Positions 1 to 8,067 of a stretch of DNA of 64,000 nt are shown here, one piece after another (the stretch's first letter is position 1; each line of letters opens with the position of its first letter). Origin of the DNA: Planctomycetota bacterium. GTDB taxonomy: Bacteria > Planctomycetota > Planctomycetia > Planctomycetales > Planctomycetaceae. The stretch spans positions 1 to 64,000 of the forward strand of contig JAURQH010000039.1 in NCBI GenBank assembly GCA_030836185.1, written 5' to 3'. The notes under the pieces were generated by a model, which saw nothing but the letters and a program-made list of their open reading frames with translations, had not been told where the DNA came from and did not search any database. Position numbers and translations under genes: made by a program.

Positions 1-1
1 A

Positions 2-160
2 GGCACACCTGTGATTCAGCCAGTTTTTGTAGGGCCGGTTCCACCGGCCAAGAATTATATTGTCAGTTATTTTGACTCATGGCCTGTTGAAGAAAGACGA
101 CCGCTGCAACGTGAGAAAGGAGGCGATTTCGCGTGGCGTGGAAGGTACGTCCACAGCTAA
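2..160 (+). CDS. possible 3' end of a gene entering from the left edge
   Basis: A frame is open from the first complete codon at 2 to a TAA at 158-160, giving 52 residues with several Pro and aromatic residues (it ends WRGRYVHS). It has no start inside the window, so it would be the tail of a gene that begins to the left. A frame this long occurs by chance fairly often, and two other plus frames are open nearby, so support is weak. I do not recognise the protein. A 7-bp inverted repeat (GGCCGGT/ACCGGCC, 33-49) lies inside it. Confidence 0.22.
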   Translation, partial: GTPVIQPVFVGPVPPAKNYIVSYFDSWPVEERRPLQREKGGDFAWRGRYVHS

Positions 161-375
161 ATCATCATCTCTCCAAAACGAGATCGTCGGCGCAAACCAA
201 TGGATGCCAACCACTTGCTCAAGAGTACACAACATTTGGAATAAAGATTCGGGAAGATTTGATTCAACATTTGGTCAAGATTCGGTCAAGGTGTGTCCCC
301 GAATCTCCAAATCTTGACATCTTGAAAATGGTGTTCAGCGTTTGGGAATGGCTGGGTGCGCCAAAGTCGCTGTCA
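161..375. other. intergenic stretch at left end, nothing recognised
   Basis: No convincing gene is seen between the doubtful frame ending at 160 and the stop of the beta-propeller gene at 376. Two overlapping plus frames (60-317 and 133-402) have no recognisable composition and one runs into the 3' end of the propeller gene, so I treat them as chance. Confidence 0.4.
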
Positions 376-1710
376 TCATTCGAGGCCGAAGCAGTACAGT
401 GACTGTTTCGTTCTGACAAACAGGCGGCCATCGATAGCCGCAGGGGACGCCATGATGTCGGAATCGAGTTTGTTGGTTGCCAACAGATGAAATTTATCCC
501 CCGGATTCAGTACCAGCATTTCACCCGCCTGATTTCCGACAAAGATCTTCCCATCCGCCAGCAAAGGCGACGAAGAATACTTGCCACCAATCCGTTCGGT
601 CCAGACGGCGTCACCCGTCTCAATATTCAAGCAGGTGGCCACGCCACTGTCGGCTACCATCAGCAAGCGGTCCTCGAACAATACCGGCGAAGGCATTGTG
701 GGAACTTGCCGAGCGACCTCCCATTGCACGCGAGACGCTCCGTACTTGGACGGCGAACCGGACAAATCGACCGCCAGCATGCGGCCTTTCATGAATCCGG
801 TGGAGAAGTAGACATGCTCCTTACGAACGACGGGACGCGGGACCGTCGAGAAACCGAGTCCACCATAGGGAACTTTGAAGATTTCTTCACCAGTAGCCGG
901 ATCGTACAGGTACATCCAGTCTGCTCCGGTGGAAATGAGCCGAGGTTGCCCTTTGATGGTTGTTAGCAAAGGTGTGCAAAACGCTTTCTTCATTTCCGGT
1001 TGATCGTTCATCTCACCAGAGCGTTTGGTTTGCCAAGCGAGTGAGCCGTCATTCGTGTTGAGAGCCACAATCGATTGTGTGTCGGTCCCATCGGCGTGGA
1101 AGATCAGTCGGTCCTCGAAGAGAACCGGTGATGAACCTGGTCCCGTGGAATGACTCAAGTGAATCTTGTCATTTCGCCATAACACGTCTCCCGAGAGAGC
1201 GTCGACGGCGGCGGTCCCGAAGGTTCCGAAATGGCAATAGACGACCGGAGTACCATTCGCTCCGGCACCGATGCAGGGAGTTGGTGAAGCGTAGGTGTTG
1301 AGGCTGTGGATCGTGTCGGGCTGATCAACTTTGAACAAGGGGACTTCGTTGGTTGGCTTTCCCGTTTTGCGATCAAACGCCACGAGCAGCAAGTCAATCG
1401 ATTCATAGGTGAATATCTTACCCGCCGAACTCTTTTGTTCGGTTCGTTCCCCGTGCGGACGAGCCACCGTAATCCAGACGCGATCCTGCGTCAGCACGGG
1501 TGACGACCAGCCATCTCCTGTTACGGTTGCCTTCCAGAAGAGGTTGTTCTTATCACTAAACACGACGGGTAATTTTCCCGCGTCCTCGGCAACACCCATA
1601 CCATTCGGTCCTCGAAATTGAGGCCAGGGTGAAACGGCAGGCGACTGTCCCCATGCGGAGGATGCTGCGAGAGAAAGGCCAATCATAATGAAGGCGAGAT
1701 GTCGAATCAT
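376..1710 (-). CDS. secreted PQQ-like beta-propeller repeat protein
   Basis: A 444-residue protein with an N-terminal signal peptide (MIRHLAFIMIGLSLAASSAWG, cleaved near Ala-Trp-Gly). The rest is made of beta-propeller blades of the PQQ/BamB type: repeated phrases such as LVAFDRKTG, ALNTNDGSLAWQ, YLYDPATGEEI and CLNIETGDAVW, each pairing an Asp/Gly turn with a Trp. Such proteins are periplasmic or surface exposed; in planctomycetes most have no assigned substrate, and PQQ binding cannot be assumed because the fold is also used as a scaffold. The start at 1710 has an AGGAAACAG element just upstream. It is the closest relative in this window of the gene at 22298-23554 (both share GWSSPV and a similar order of blades). 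The ThuA-like gene at 1964 is divergent, so the two may share a control region. Confidence 0.9.
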   Translation of the reverse strand: MIRHLAFIMIGLSLAASSAWGQSPAVSPWPQFRGPNGMGVAEDAGKLPVVFSDKNNLFWKATVTGDGWSSPVLTQDRVWITVARPHGERTEQKSSAGKIFTYESIDLLLVAFDRKTGKPTNEVPLFKVDQPDTIHSLNTYASPTPCIGAGANGTPVVYCHFGTFGTAAVDALSGDVLWRNDKIHLSHSTGPGSSPVLFEDRLIFHADGTDTQSIVALNTNDGSLAWQTKRSGEMNDQPEMKKAFCTPLLTTIKGQPRLISTGADWMYLYDPATGEEIFKVPYGGLGFSTVPRPVVRKEHVYFSTGFMKGRMLAVDLSGSPSKYGASRVQWEVARQVPTMPSPVLFEDRLLMVADSGVATCLNIETGDAVWTERIGGKYSSSPLLADGKIFVGNQAGEMLVLNPGDKFHLLATNKLDSDIMASPAAIDGRLFVRTKQSLYCFGLE

Positions 1711-1963
1711 CGAACTGTTTCCTGGAACGGAGAATAGCCAAGCTGGAGTCAGTAAGGTATCAGAATAACAGAAATAAAGCAGGGATGTCGCGTGTGGTTT
1801 TGAAGAAAATCTCTTTCGTGGTTGACGATGTCCTCAAGAGGTTGTGGCCGTTTTTCCTTACGATCTCTGTCGATAAATCTGGGAAACGAAGACGTGAATT
1901 GTTATGCTGGCAGGGTTGTTTTGCTCTTTCAAACTAATCGTTTCCACCACACCGGATCAACTC

Positions 1964-2716
1964 ATGATTTCCCGTATTGCTCTTTTCACCTTGGGCGTTT
2001 GTTTCACATTCTTCTCCATGTCGGCTGCCGAAGTGCAGGGGGCTGAGCCGTTGAAGGTGCTGCTGATTACTGGTGGCTGTTGTCACGATTATGACTTTCA
2101 GGCGAAGGCTCTTCAGAAAGCGGCCACTGATCGAGGTGTCAAAATTGAATGGACCGTGGTTAATGATGGCGGCAAAGGGACCGAGGCCGAGATTGATTTG
2201 TATCAGAACGAAAAATGGGCAGAAGGCTACGATGTCGTCATCCACAACGAATGCTTCGCCAACACTAAAAATCCTGAGTACATCCGCCGCATCACCAAGG
2301 CTCATTATGATGGTGCCAATGCGGTCGTGATTCACTGTGCCATGCACACCTATCGAGGTGCGGAAATCGACGATTGGCGGAAGATGCTGGGTGTCACAAG
2401 TAAGCGGCACGAACACAAAAGCAACTACGCGGTCAAAAACGTGAAGCCCGACCATGCCGTGATGAAGGACTTTCCCAAAGAGTGGACGACGCCCAAAGAC
2501 GAATTGTACGTGATCGAAAAAGTCTGGCCGGGGACTGAAGTGCTGGCGACATCGGTCAGCGAAAAAACGGGCGATCTGCATCCTGTGATCTGGACCAATC
2601 AATATGGTAAAGCACGTGTGTTTGGGACGACTTATGGCCATGCTAATGAAACCTTTGCAGACAAGGTGTTTCTGGATGTGGTGATCAATGGCGTCAAATG
2701 GGCGGCTGGGAAGTAG
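1964..2716 (+). CDS. secreted ThuA-like domain protein
   Basis: A 250-residue protein with a signal peptide (MISRIALFTLGVCFTF..., cleaved around AEVQGAEP) followed by a ThuA-like domain. The core begins VLLITGGCCHDYDFQ and continues through VVIHNECFAN and VVIHCAMHTYRG, with HANETF near the end; these fit the class I glutamine amidotransferase-like fold named after trehalose-utilisation protein ThuA. In planctomycetes such proteins are abundant, secreted and without proven chemistry. An in-frame ATG at 1904 exists, but the ATG at 1964 places the hydrophobic leader at the true N terminus, so I chose it. It is single and divergent from the propeller gene at 376-1710. Confidence 0.88.
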   Translation: MISRIALFTLGVCFTFFSMSAAEVQGAEPLKVLLITGGCCHDYDFQAKALQKAATDRGVKIEWTVVNDGGKGTEAEIDLYQNEKWAEGYDVVIHNECFANTKNPEYIRRITKAHYDGANAVVIHCAMHTYRGAEIDDWRKMLGVTSKRHEHKSNYAVKNVKPDHAVMKDFPKEWTTPKDELYVIEKVWPGTEVLATSVSEKTGDLHPVIWTNQYGKARVFGTTYGHANETFADKVFLDVVINGVKWAAGK

Positions 2717-2852
2717 CGAAAGCGATTTTCGATTGGTGCTATGTCTTTCGTGTACACGGGCATCTATGGGCGCAATGTTCGAGTTCTGCTAAGAATCGGT
2801 CCGGTCAGTTGATGTCCTGTATTCACCTGCGTGATCCGCAAAAGGAGTTGCG

Positions 2853-3524
2853 ATGCGACATGTTTTCCGTTTCTCAATACTCGTGCTAGTTGCTCTTAAT
2901 GCTCAGTTGTCGGCGGATGATTTCGTGGGTATCCCCAATGAAGAATTCGCAGAGCATTATCGGGCGCAAAAAGGCGAGTGTTTATGCTGGGCAACTTGTG
3001 CGGAAATGGTTCTCTCGCATCAAGGCATCACACTTCCCGCTGATGCGATTGTGGAAAAAATCAAAGGTTATAAGGCTGATGAAACTGGCAATCATGGTGA
3101 AATGATTAAAGCGACGAACGGTATCTTTGCAGACGAGAATGATCAGAAGGTGATGGTTTCAGGACAAATGGTGCTGGGGGATCCCATCTCGACCGTGCTC
3201 TACACATCTCTCAAAAATCAAAAGCCGATCATTCTGCTTTATCAAAACGGGCCGACTATCGGACACGCAGTTGTGATTACGGGAGCCGATGTTGAAGTGA
3301 ATACCTCGACCGACAAAGTGACCGTGCGCAAATGGCACGTCTTCGATCCTTATAGCTATCGTCGTGTCGCAGATTTCACTCAACTCAAGGGCTATCGATT
3401 GGAAGAGGATGCCTCTCTCGTTCGCAAAGAATATCATCCCCGCCAAAACTTCTCGAATGGTCGCATCCAAATCGAAGCGGGAGTCGTCACCGCCGTGATC
3501 ATTATTGAAGGGGCTGAAATTTAA
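2853..3524 (+). CDS. secreted papain-like cysteine protease
   Basis: A 223-residue protein with a strong ribosome site (AAAAGGAG, 6 bases from ATG) and a signal peptide ending near ALNAQLSA. The motif GECLCWATCAEMVLSHQGI fits the active-site Cys of papain-like/C39-like proteases, where CWA begins the catalytic helix; a later GHAVVITGAD supplies the His and HVFDPY the likely Asp/Asn. Bacterial relatives are annotated as papain-like or C39-family peptidases acting in the periplasm or outside the cell. The order Cys-His-Asp and the size fit a single catalytic domain with no C39 transporter next to it. The substrate is unknown. It could also be a non-proteolytic transglutaminase-like fold. Confidence 0.75.
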   Translation: MRHVFRFSILVLVALNAQLSADDFVGIPNEEFAEHYRAQKGECLCWATCAEMVLSHQGITLPADAIVEKIKGYKADETGNHGEMIKATNGIFADENDQKVMVSGQMVLGDPISTVLYTSLKNQKPIILLYQNGPTIGHAVVITGADVEVNTSTDKVTVRKWHVFDPYSYRRVADFTQLKGYRLEEDASLVRKEYHPRQNFSNGRIQIEAGVVTAVIIIEGAEI

Positions 3525-3602
3525 GTCGCGCCGTGTAGGCATGGTGCTGAGCTTCAACGGCTTAATTTCGTGCCATCTTCGGGTTCCTTGATTGCGGAAG
3601 TT

Positions 3603-5186
3603 TCACTCACCCACAGATTTCTGGCTCCACTTGCCGTCGATGAGACGCCAACAATCTTTGATGGAATTATTGTCCTGCAAGACGGCTGGTAAGCGGTGCG
3701 GACGCACGTTGTCGAAACATTGCAGCATCGAAAATCGCTTGATCGAAGCAGGAATACCCACGGACGTAAACATAGGGTGCCCCGTCGCAGGGAAAGGGCC
3801 GCCATGATTCATGGCCGGACTGACGGCAACGCCTGTCGGCATTTTGTCGTTGAGCAAGCGGCCCACCTTTTGCCGCAACAATGGAGCGACCTGATCGTAG
3901 AGGGAATCGTCCTCTCCTTCTGATTGACTGTAGATACAGCCGGTCAAGTTCCCTTCAAACGTACGGATCACTTGTTTGAGTTCTTTGGCAGAGTTGGCGA
4001 TGATATACAACGAGGCGTTTCCGAAGACTTCTGTTTGCAGCTTGCCCGGATTGGCGAGGAAGTCGAGAGCGCTCACTTTCAGAAGAGTGTTTTTGACGCA
4101 ATAGCCGTCTCCACCACCCGCTTCACCGCCGGTCAGTAGATCGGCTCCTGCCGATTGCAGAGTGATGATCCCTTCTGTCAGCCCCTTTTGAGCGCCACCG
4201 CTTAACAGTGTGCCGACGGCTGCCGCTTGAAACTTACCTACAGTCGCCTCAATGAATTGATCGGTGGCTTCTCCCGCCAGCAACAAGACGATGCCGGGAT
4301 TGGTGCAAAATTGACCGGTCCCCATCAGGCAACTGGAGGCAAAATCGGCTGCGATTTCATCACCGCGTTCTTTGAGGGCACCAGGCAGCAGGCAGACAGG
4401 GTTGATGCTCGACAGTTCCAGATAAACGGGCTTGCCTGCTTTGTCGGCTGCTTCTTTGATAACGAGTCCTGCGTGACGACCTCCCGTGTAACCACATCCT
4501 CCCATCAACGGATGAGAAACCAGCTTTGCACCATCTTCGTGATTGGTCCGATAAATCATTTGGACAAAACCGGGAGGCATGGCTGTTTCTTGAGCAGCTT
4601 GATGAGCGGCTTCCGCAAACAGACGAGACGTTTCAGGATGAGACGAATGGCCTTTACCGATGACGGGGTTCCCGGCGGCGACAGCAGCCGCGAAATCACC
4701 CCCGGAGATGCCATTGAAGGCGAACGGGAAATTGTTCGGTCCGAACACAACAACAGGCCCCAATGGACCGTACATGGCACGGATGCCATTCGCGGTGTCG
4801 ATGGTCGCTTCTCTCCAGGACTCAGACTCAGCAGCATCAGCAGCTTGCCGAAGTTGTCCCGTTGTGCGGGGAAGTTCGCCATCTTTCAGGCGAGGGCTGA
4901 CAGGCAACGCGGTTTCGGCATGAGCGGCCTTCACCAGTGCATCGGCTCGCTGTTCGATCAGATCGGCATATTTTCGCAGAAAGTCGGCAAACCGACTTCC
5001 GGGCCAGCTTCTGACCACTTCGGCCGCTTTCGCCGCCGATTGAACCGCTTCGTCGATTTCGGTCCACGGACTGACCGGAAATTCTTCGGGGAGTTGCTCT
5101 TTGGTGGCTGGATTGAAAGCATGAAAGGTCTGGGGGCCGGAAGAGTTTTTCCACTCTCCGTTGATGAGGACTGGTTTAACGCTCAT
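3603..5186 (-). CDS. aldehyde dehydrogenase, alpha-ketoglutaric semialdehyde type
   Basis: A 527-residue NAD(P)-dependent aldehyde dehydrogenase. It carries FGPNNFPFAFN (the nucleotide-binding and substrate channel stretch), GNPVIGKGHSSHPET, LELSSINPV with the general-base Glu, and GTGQFCTNPG with the catalytic Cys. The length and the form of these motifs match alpha-ketoglutaric semialdehyde dehydrogenase (2,5-dioxovalerate dehydrogenase), which oxidises the semialdehyde made when pentoses, hexarates or hydroxyproline are broken down without phosphorylation. The usual partners (a dehydratase or dihydrodipicolinate-synthase-like enzyme) are not next to it. The ATG at 5186 overlaps by four bases the stop of an unexplained open frame upstream (5183-5390), and the ribosome site is weak. 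Confidence 0.88.
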   Translation of the reverse strand: MSVKPVLINGEWKNSSGPQTFHAFNPATKEQLPEEFPVSPWTEIDEAVQSAAKAAEVVRSWPGSRFADFLRKYADLIEQRADALVKAAHAETALPVSPRLKDGELPRTTGQLRQAADAAESESWREATIDTANGIRAMYGPLGPVVVFGPNNFPFAFNGISGGDFAAAVAAGNPVIGKGHSSHPETSRLFAEAAHQAAQETAMPPGFVQMIYRTNHEDGAKLVSHPLMGGCGYTGGRHAGLVIKEAADKAGKPVYLELSSINPVCLLPGALKERGDEIAADFASSCLMGTGQFCTNPGIVLLLAGEATDQFIEATVGKFQAAAVGTLLSGGAQKGLTEGIITLQSAGADLLTGGEAGGGDGYCVKNTLLKVSALDFLANPGKLQTEVFGNASLYIIANSAKELKQVIRTFEGNLTGCIYSQSEGEDDSLYDQVAPLLRQKVGRLLNDKMPTGVAVSPAMNHGGPFPATGHPMFTSVGIPASIKRFSMLQCFDNVRPHRLPAVLQDNNSIKDCWRLIDGKWSQKSVGE

Positions 5187-5390
5187 AGCGGTCTCTCTGT
5201 AGCAAATTCAGGGTGATTAGGCGTGGCTTGCATCTTATCGGGAACAGGCTCTGAAACCAACAATCTCCCCAAAATCGCGTGAACCTGCCGATCATACGAG
5301 GTGTCTTTCGAATAGGCTTCAATCGCAGGAGTTCCGTGGATCGAAGTTGTAATTTGACCAGAGGTTGCAATCTGGAGCGATTTTTCCTCA
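5183..5390 (-). other. open frame without ATG start, overlapping the dehydrogenase start
   Basis: On the minus strand the frame is open for about 68 codons and stops TGA at 5183-5185, giving an ATGA overlap with the dehydrogenase start. The only in-frame ATG would yield about 17 residues; otherwise a TTG would be needed. The composition (for example AIEAYSKDTSYDRQVHAILG, then TPNHPEF) looks like real protein, so this may be a decayed C terminus of a former operon partner, or chance. A shorter 71-codon frame with an ATG in another phase here is very basic and less likely. Confidence 0.25.
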
Positions 5391-5416
5391 CGTCAGTAAA
5401 ATCAAATTCCGATCTA

Positions 5417-5444
5417 TTGATTTTGCAGCCAATCCCGTTACATT
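5417..5444 (+). promoter_or_regulatory. likely promoter of tRNA-Asp
   Basis: TTGATT at 5417-5422 and TACATT at 5439-5444 are separated by 16 bases and lie about 37 bases before the tRNA. They fit a sigma-70-like -35/-10 pair. A TGTGGGA/TCCCACA inverted repeat (5450-5468, loop CACGT) lies between the promoter and the tRNA and would be in the 5' leader of the transcript. Confidence 0.4.
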
Positions 5445-5480
5445 AAAGATGTGGGACACGTTCCCACAAACTAGCGATAC

Positions 5481-5554
5481 GGCCCTGTAGCTCAATTGGT
5501 TAGAGTATCGGACTGTCGATCCGAGGGTTGCGAGTTCAAGTCTCGTCGGGGTCG
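5481..5554 (+). tRNA. tRNA-Asp (anticodon GUC)
   Basis: A complete 74-base cloverleaf without an encoded CCA. The acceptor arm is GGCCCTG paired with CGGGGTC (one G-U near the top, one U-G near the base); the D arm is GCTC/GAGT; the anticodon stem is TCGGA/TCCGA around loop CTGTCGA, giving anticodon GTC; the T arm is GCGAG-TTCAAGT-CTCGT. The discriminator is G73, as expected for aspartate tRNA. In bacteria G34 of this tRNA is usually changed to queuosine. It is the only tRNA I see in the window. Confidence 0.95.
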
Positions 5555-5558
5555 CTAC

Positions 5559-5598
5559 AAAACACCCATTGTCACATATTGGCAGTGGGTGTTTTTTT
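5559..5598 (+). terminator. intrinsic terminator after tRNA-Asp
   Basis: A 15-bp stem (AAAACACCCATTGTC with GGCAGTGGGTGTTTT, two G-U pairs) around a 7-base loop, followed by a run of T. It begins 4 bases after the tRNA. The left side also has a short A run, so it may slow the minus-strand transcript of the flavoprotein gene as well. Confidence 0.8.
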
Positions 5599-5620
5599 GT
5601 GCCTTGCCAAAGTGTTCTTG

Positions 5621-7120
5621 TCACTTCACCGAGGTGTAACGGTACATATTCGGGGCATCCGGCCTGAACAGACCAACGTGATTGTAAGGAGCCAGATCAA
5701 TCTCTAAATTTTTGCAGAATCTGGCCACTTGTTCTTCAGTGATTGATGGCTGGTCAGATAGTCGAATGATTTTGGCGGAATATCTGTTGGTCAGATCGAC
5801 GAATCTTTCGTCCTCCGCGCAGAGATATCCGGTCTCGGTTTTAGCCCCCCCCTTCCAACACTGCTCAAACTTGGTCGCTGCTGCGAAGTAGATCATGGAG
5901 AAGGCGGTAAAGAGGCGGAAATCGTTGAGTCCGGCATAACAACCGGCAACCAGACGATCAATGAGCAGAAACTCGTTCAGAACTTTTGCGGAGTAGCTTT
6001 TCAATGCCATAGTTCGTCCTTCAGAAGGTTGTCCAAGCAGAGTTTTGGCAAGTCGATTAACGCCGTGCAGTGTCTGAGCGATGCCTGTACTATGAAGCGG
6101 ATCAATAAAACCGACTGTAAACGGGAGTGCGGCCCAGTCCTCTCCGGCAGCCGTTCCCCATAATCTTTGCAGTTTCCCCGATTGAAATAATTTTCCCGGA
6201 ATCTCTGACAACTGTGCTGTGCCAATAACTTCTTTGATGATGGGATGTTGATCGAGAATTTGATTCCAGAATCGGTCTGCGGACTCCGAATCGTTCGATG
6301 GACTTCCCTGTGAAACAAAACCGACGCTCTGCAGGTTGTTCTCGAATCGAATCTGCCAGAGCCAGCCATCCTTGAACAGATGATGAATCGCGGAATCTTT
6401 GACCGGGTAGGGGTAGTTTTTAGTATCGGCTTTTTGATCCATCAGCCAATCATCAATCGGATGCACTTTGTCCCAATGGCTGTAGACGGCATGAGACTCG
6501 GTTGAAAGCTGATCGGTCCAGTCAGGAAGATTCAGCTCATTCAGAAGAACTCCCGCCGGACCGCTGGCATCAATGAGAAATTTTGCCTCCCAATTGTATT
6601 CACACTCAATTTGCTGGAACGTGAGCCGCCAATCATGCGTCGTTAGATGGTCAATTTGGGTGACTTCTGAATTGTCGAAATAGGTAACGCCTCGCTTTTG
6701 GGCCATCTCCACAAAAAACGGATCTACATCTGGGCGATACCATTGTGTATCAGCTTGACTACGCGAACGATTCGCCGTGACCAGTAACTCGTGTTGGTGG
6801 TCGACCGTCGCACAAAACCCGTTTTCCGATCCGTGCCAGAAATAGCTAAAGCCTCGTTTACAACCACACAGTAAATCGGGATGTGTTTCTCTCCAACTTC
6901 CGAACTGAGTGAGCGGTTCGAGTTCGTATAAACCGTAAGTTGACGCGATCTCACCTAGCAAATAGTCTGCCGCTGGTGTCGAAGATTCTCCAATCGTAAA
7001 TCGAGGATGCGATGTCTTATCGATCAGTCCGACGGAGAGCCCCGAAGATTGAAGGATCGTGGCCATCAAACTCCCCCCGAATCCCGCGCCCATCACAATC
7101 ACATCGAATGACTGATTCAT
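5621..7120 (-). CDS. FAD-dependent halogenase-like oxidoreductase
   Basis: A 499-residue flavoprotein starting at the ATG at 7120; the frame is open further upstream, but this start gives the Rossmann core FDVIVMGAGFGGSLMA at the N terminus (GAGFGG at 11-16) and the ATGA overlap with the preceding gene. GESSTP (44-49) and GFIDPLHSTGIAQTL (337-351) are typical of the tryptophan-halogenase/geranylgeranyl-reductase-like group. The flavin halogenase WxWxIP signature appears as WLWQIR (253-258), without the Pro; a Lys at 88 (GCKRGFSYF) could be the halogenating lysine but the alignment is uncertain. It is the last gene of the overlapping four-gene operon. It could halogenate an aromatic or carrier-bound substrate, or be a reductase or hydroxylase. 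Confidence 0.8.
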   Translation of the reverse strand: MNQSFDVIVMGAGFGGSLMATILQSSGLSVGLIDKTSHPRFTIGESSTPAADYLLGEIASTYGLYELEPLTQFGSWRETHPDLLCGCKRGFSYFWHGSENGFCATVDHQHELLVTANRSRSQADTQWYRPDVDPFFVEMAQKRGVTYFDNSEVTQIDHLTTHDWRLTFQQIECEYNWEAKFLIDASGPAGVLLNELNLPDWTDQLSTESHAVYSHWDKVHPIDDWLMDQKADTKNYPYPVKDSAIHHLFKDGWLWQIRFENNLQSVGFVSQGSPSNDSESADRFWNQILDQHPIIKEVIGTAQLSEIPGKLFQSGKLQRLWGTAAGEDWAALPFTVGFIDPLHSTGIAQTLHGVNRLAKTLLGQPSEGRTMALKSYSAKVLNEFLLIDRLVAGCYAGLNDFRLFTAFSMIYFAAATKFEQCWKGGAKTETGYLCAEDERFVDLTNRYSAKIIRLSDQPSITEEQVARFCKNLEIDLAPYNHVGLFRPDAPNMYRYTSVK

Positions 7121-8067
7121 GCTGTACACTCCGGGCAGGAGATCGAATGCGACAGCTCTTGGTAAAGATTCATGTGATGCAGACGGTTGAGACGTTGTTT
7201 GCGACATAAGACACAAGGAAAGAAACTATCAACATCCCACAAGTCCACAAATACTCGGCCACGTTTGAGTTGTAACCCCTGTTCCAACACATATTCCAGA
7301 GATTCTCCCCGAGGTGGTCTGAATTCTTTCCTGCTAGCAAGATCATCCATGATGCCATTCCCCGTGCGTGTGGGGATGATTGCGCAGCAGTTTACGTGAT
7401 GATCGAAAGCATAGCTGACTGATTTGAGTGTCCATTCGACTGCTTCTGATTCCTCCATAAAGGGTGACTTCAGGAGTAAAAAAGCTCGGGTCCGAATCTT
7501 GGCAACGTGAAGAAATTCAGCCGCTCGCTCAAAGTCTGCGAGTGTCATTTGCTTGTTGAGAGAACGAAGCCCCTCTGGGTGGCAGGTTTCCAAACCCATC
7601 GCAATTTCGAGCTTCGCAGGGGCAATCAAATCTCGAAAACTGAGACATCGATCATTGCAGAGGTTAGGATGATTTTCGACGATGACTGTCTCGAAGTCAC
7701 GGACAAGATCGGCAATCTCGGAATAGTCTTCAGGGAGAATCGCTTGGGAGTCAAAAAAGTTGCCGCTGTTGTAGAGTTTGATTTCGCGAGCTGGCTGTAA
7801 TTGATCAAGACTCCAGCGGATTTGCTCAGGAATATCACCCATCGAGACAGATTCAGTCAGTGTGTGCTTCCAGAGGTCGCACATCAGGCAGCGGAACGGG
7901 CACTCTCGATTCGTGAGAAACAGGGTCGCGACATCGACCACATCCCCAGTTGCATTATGCTCCTTTTCGACAAAAAAGCTGTATGGCCGGCGAGGGTCGA
8001 GTTTTTCCCTTTCGGGTCTGCGTTCCACGATTTCTTGAGTGGAGTAGAGAGGAAACGATTCAGGCAT
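7117..8067 (-). CDS. radical SAM enzyme with C-terminal CxxC pairs
   Basis: A 316-residue protein from the ATG at 8067, which overlaps the stop of the upstream gene by 8 bases. The radical SAM cluster motif is CPFRCLMC (56-63), followed by a TIM-barrel-like pattern: LYNSGNFFD, EIAMGLETCHPE, RAFLLLKSPFMEE and IIPTRTGNG. This resembles the group defined by TIGR01210, which includes the archaeosine synthase beta subunit RaSEA, but sequence memory alone does not settle it. Four further Cys lie at the end (CVLC at 285-288, CPEC at 311-314) and could hold a second Fe-S cluster or zinc. It overlaps the flavoprotein start by ATGA. The substrate is unknown. Confidence 0.85.
   Translation of the reverse strand: MPESFPLYSTQEIVERRPEREKLDPRRPYSFFVEKEHNATGDVVDVATLFLTNRECPFRCLMCDLWKHTLTESVSMGDIPEQIRWSLDQLQPAREIKLYNSGNFFDSQAILPEDYSEIADLVRDFETVIVENHPNLCNDRCLSFRDLIAPAKLEIAMGLETCHPEGLRSLNKQMTLADFERAAEFLHVAKIRTRAFLLLKSPFMEESEAVEWTLKSVSYAFDHHVNCCAIIPTRTGNGIMDDLASRKEFRPPRGESLEYVLEQGLQLKRGRVFVDLWDVDSFFPCVLCRKQRLNRLHHMNLYQELSHSISCPECTA

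Noticed and set aside
60-402. two overlapping frames at the left end
   Set aside because: Both lack ribosome sites and motifs; one extends into the 3' end of the propeller gene.
1934-2641. 235-codon minus-strand frame
   Set aside because: Antisense to the ThuA-like gene, with no recognisable motif.
4227-5216. 329-codon plus-strand frame
   Set aside because: It lies wholly antisense to the well-supported aldehyde dehydrogenase and has no domain-like pattern; it is a codon-bias shadow.
5481-5554. pseudo-tRNA or attachment site
   Set aside because: All arms pair and the discriminator is right for Asp; no integrase or duplicated 3' end is present.
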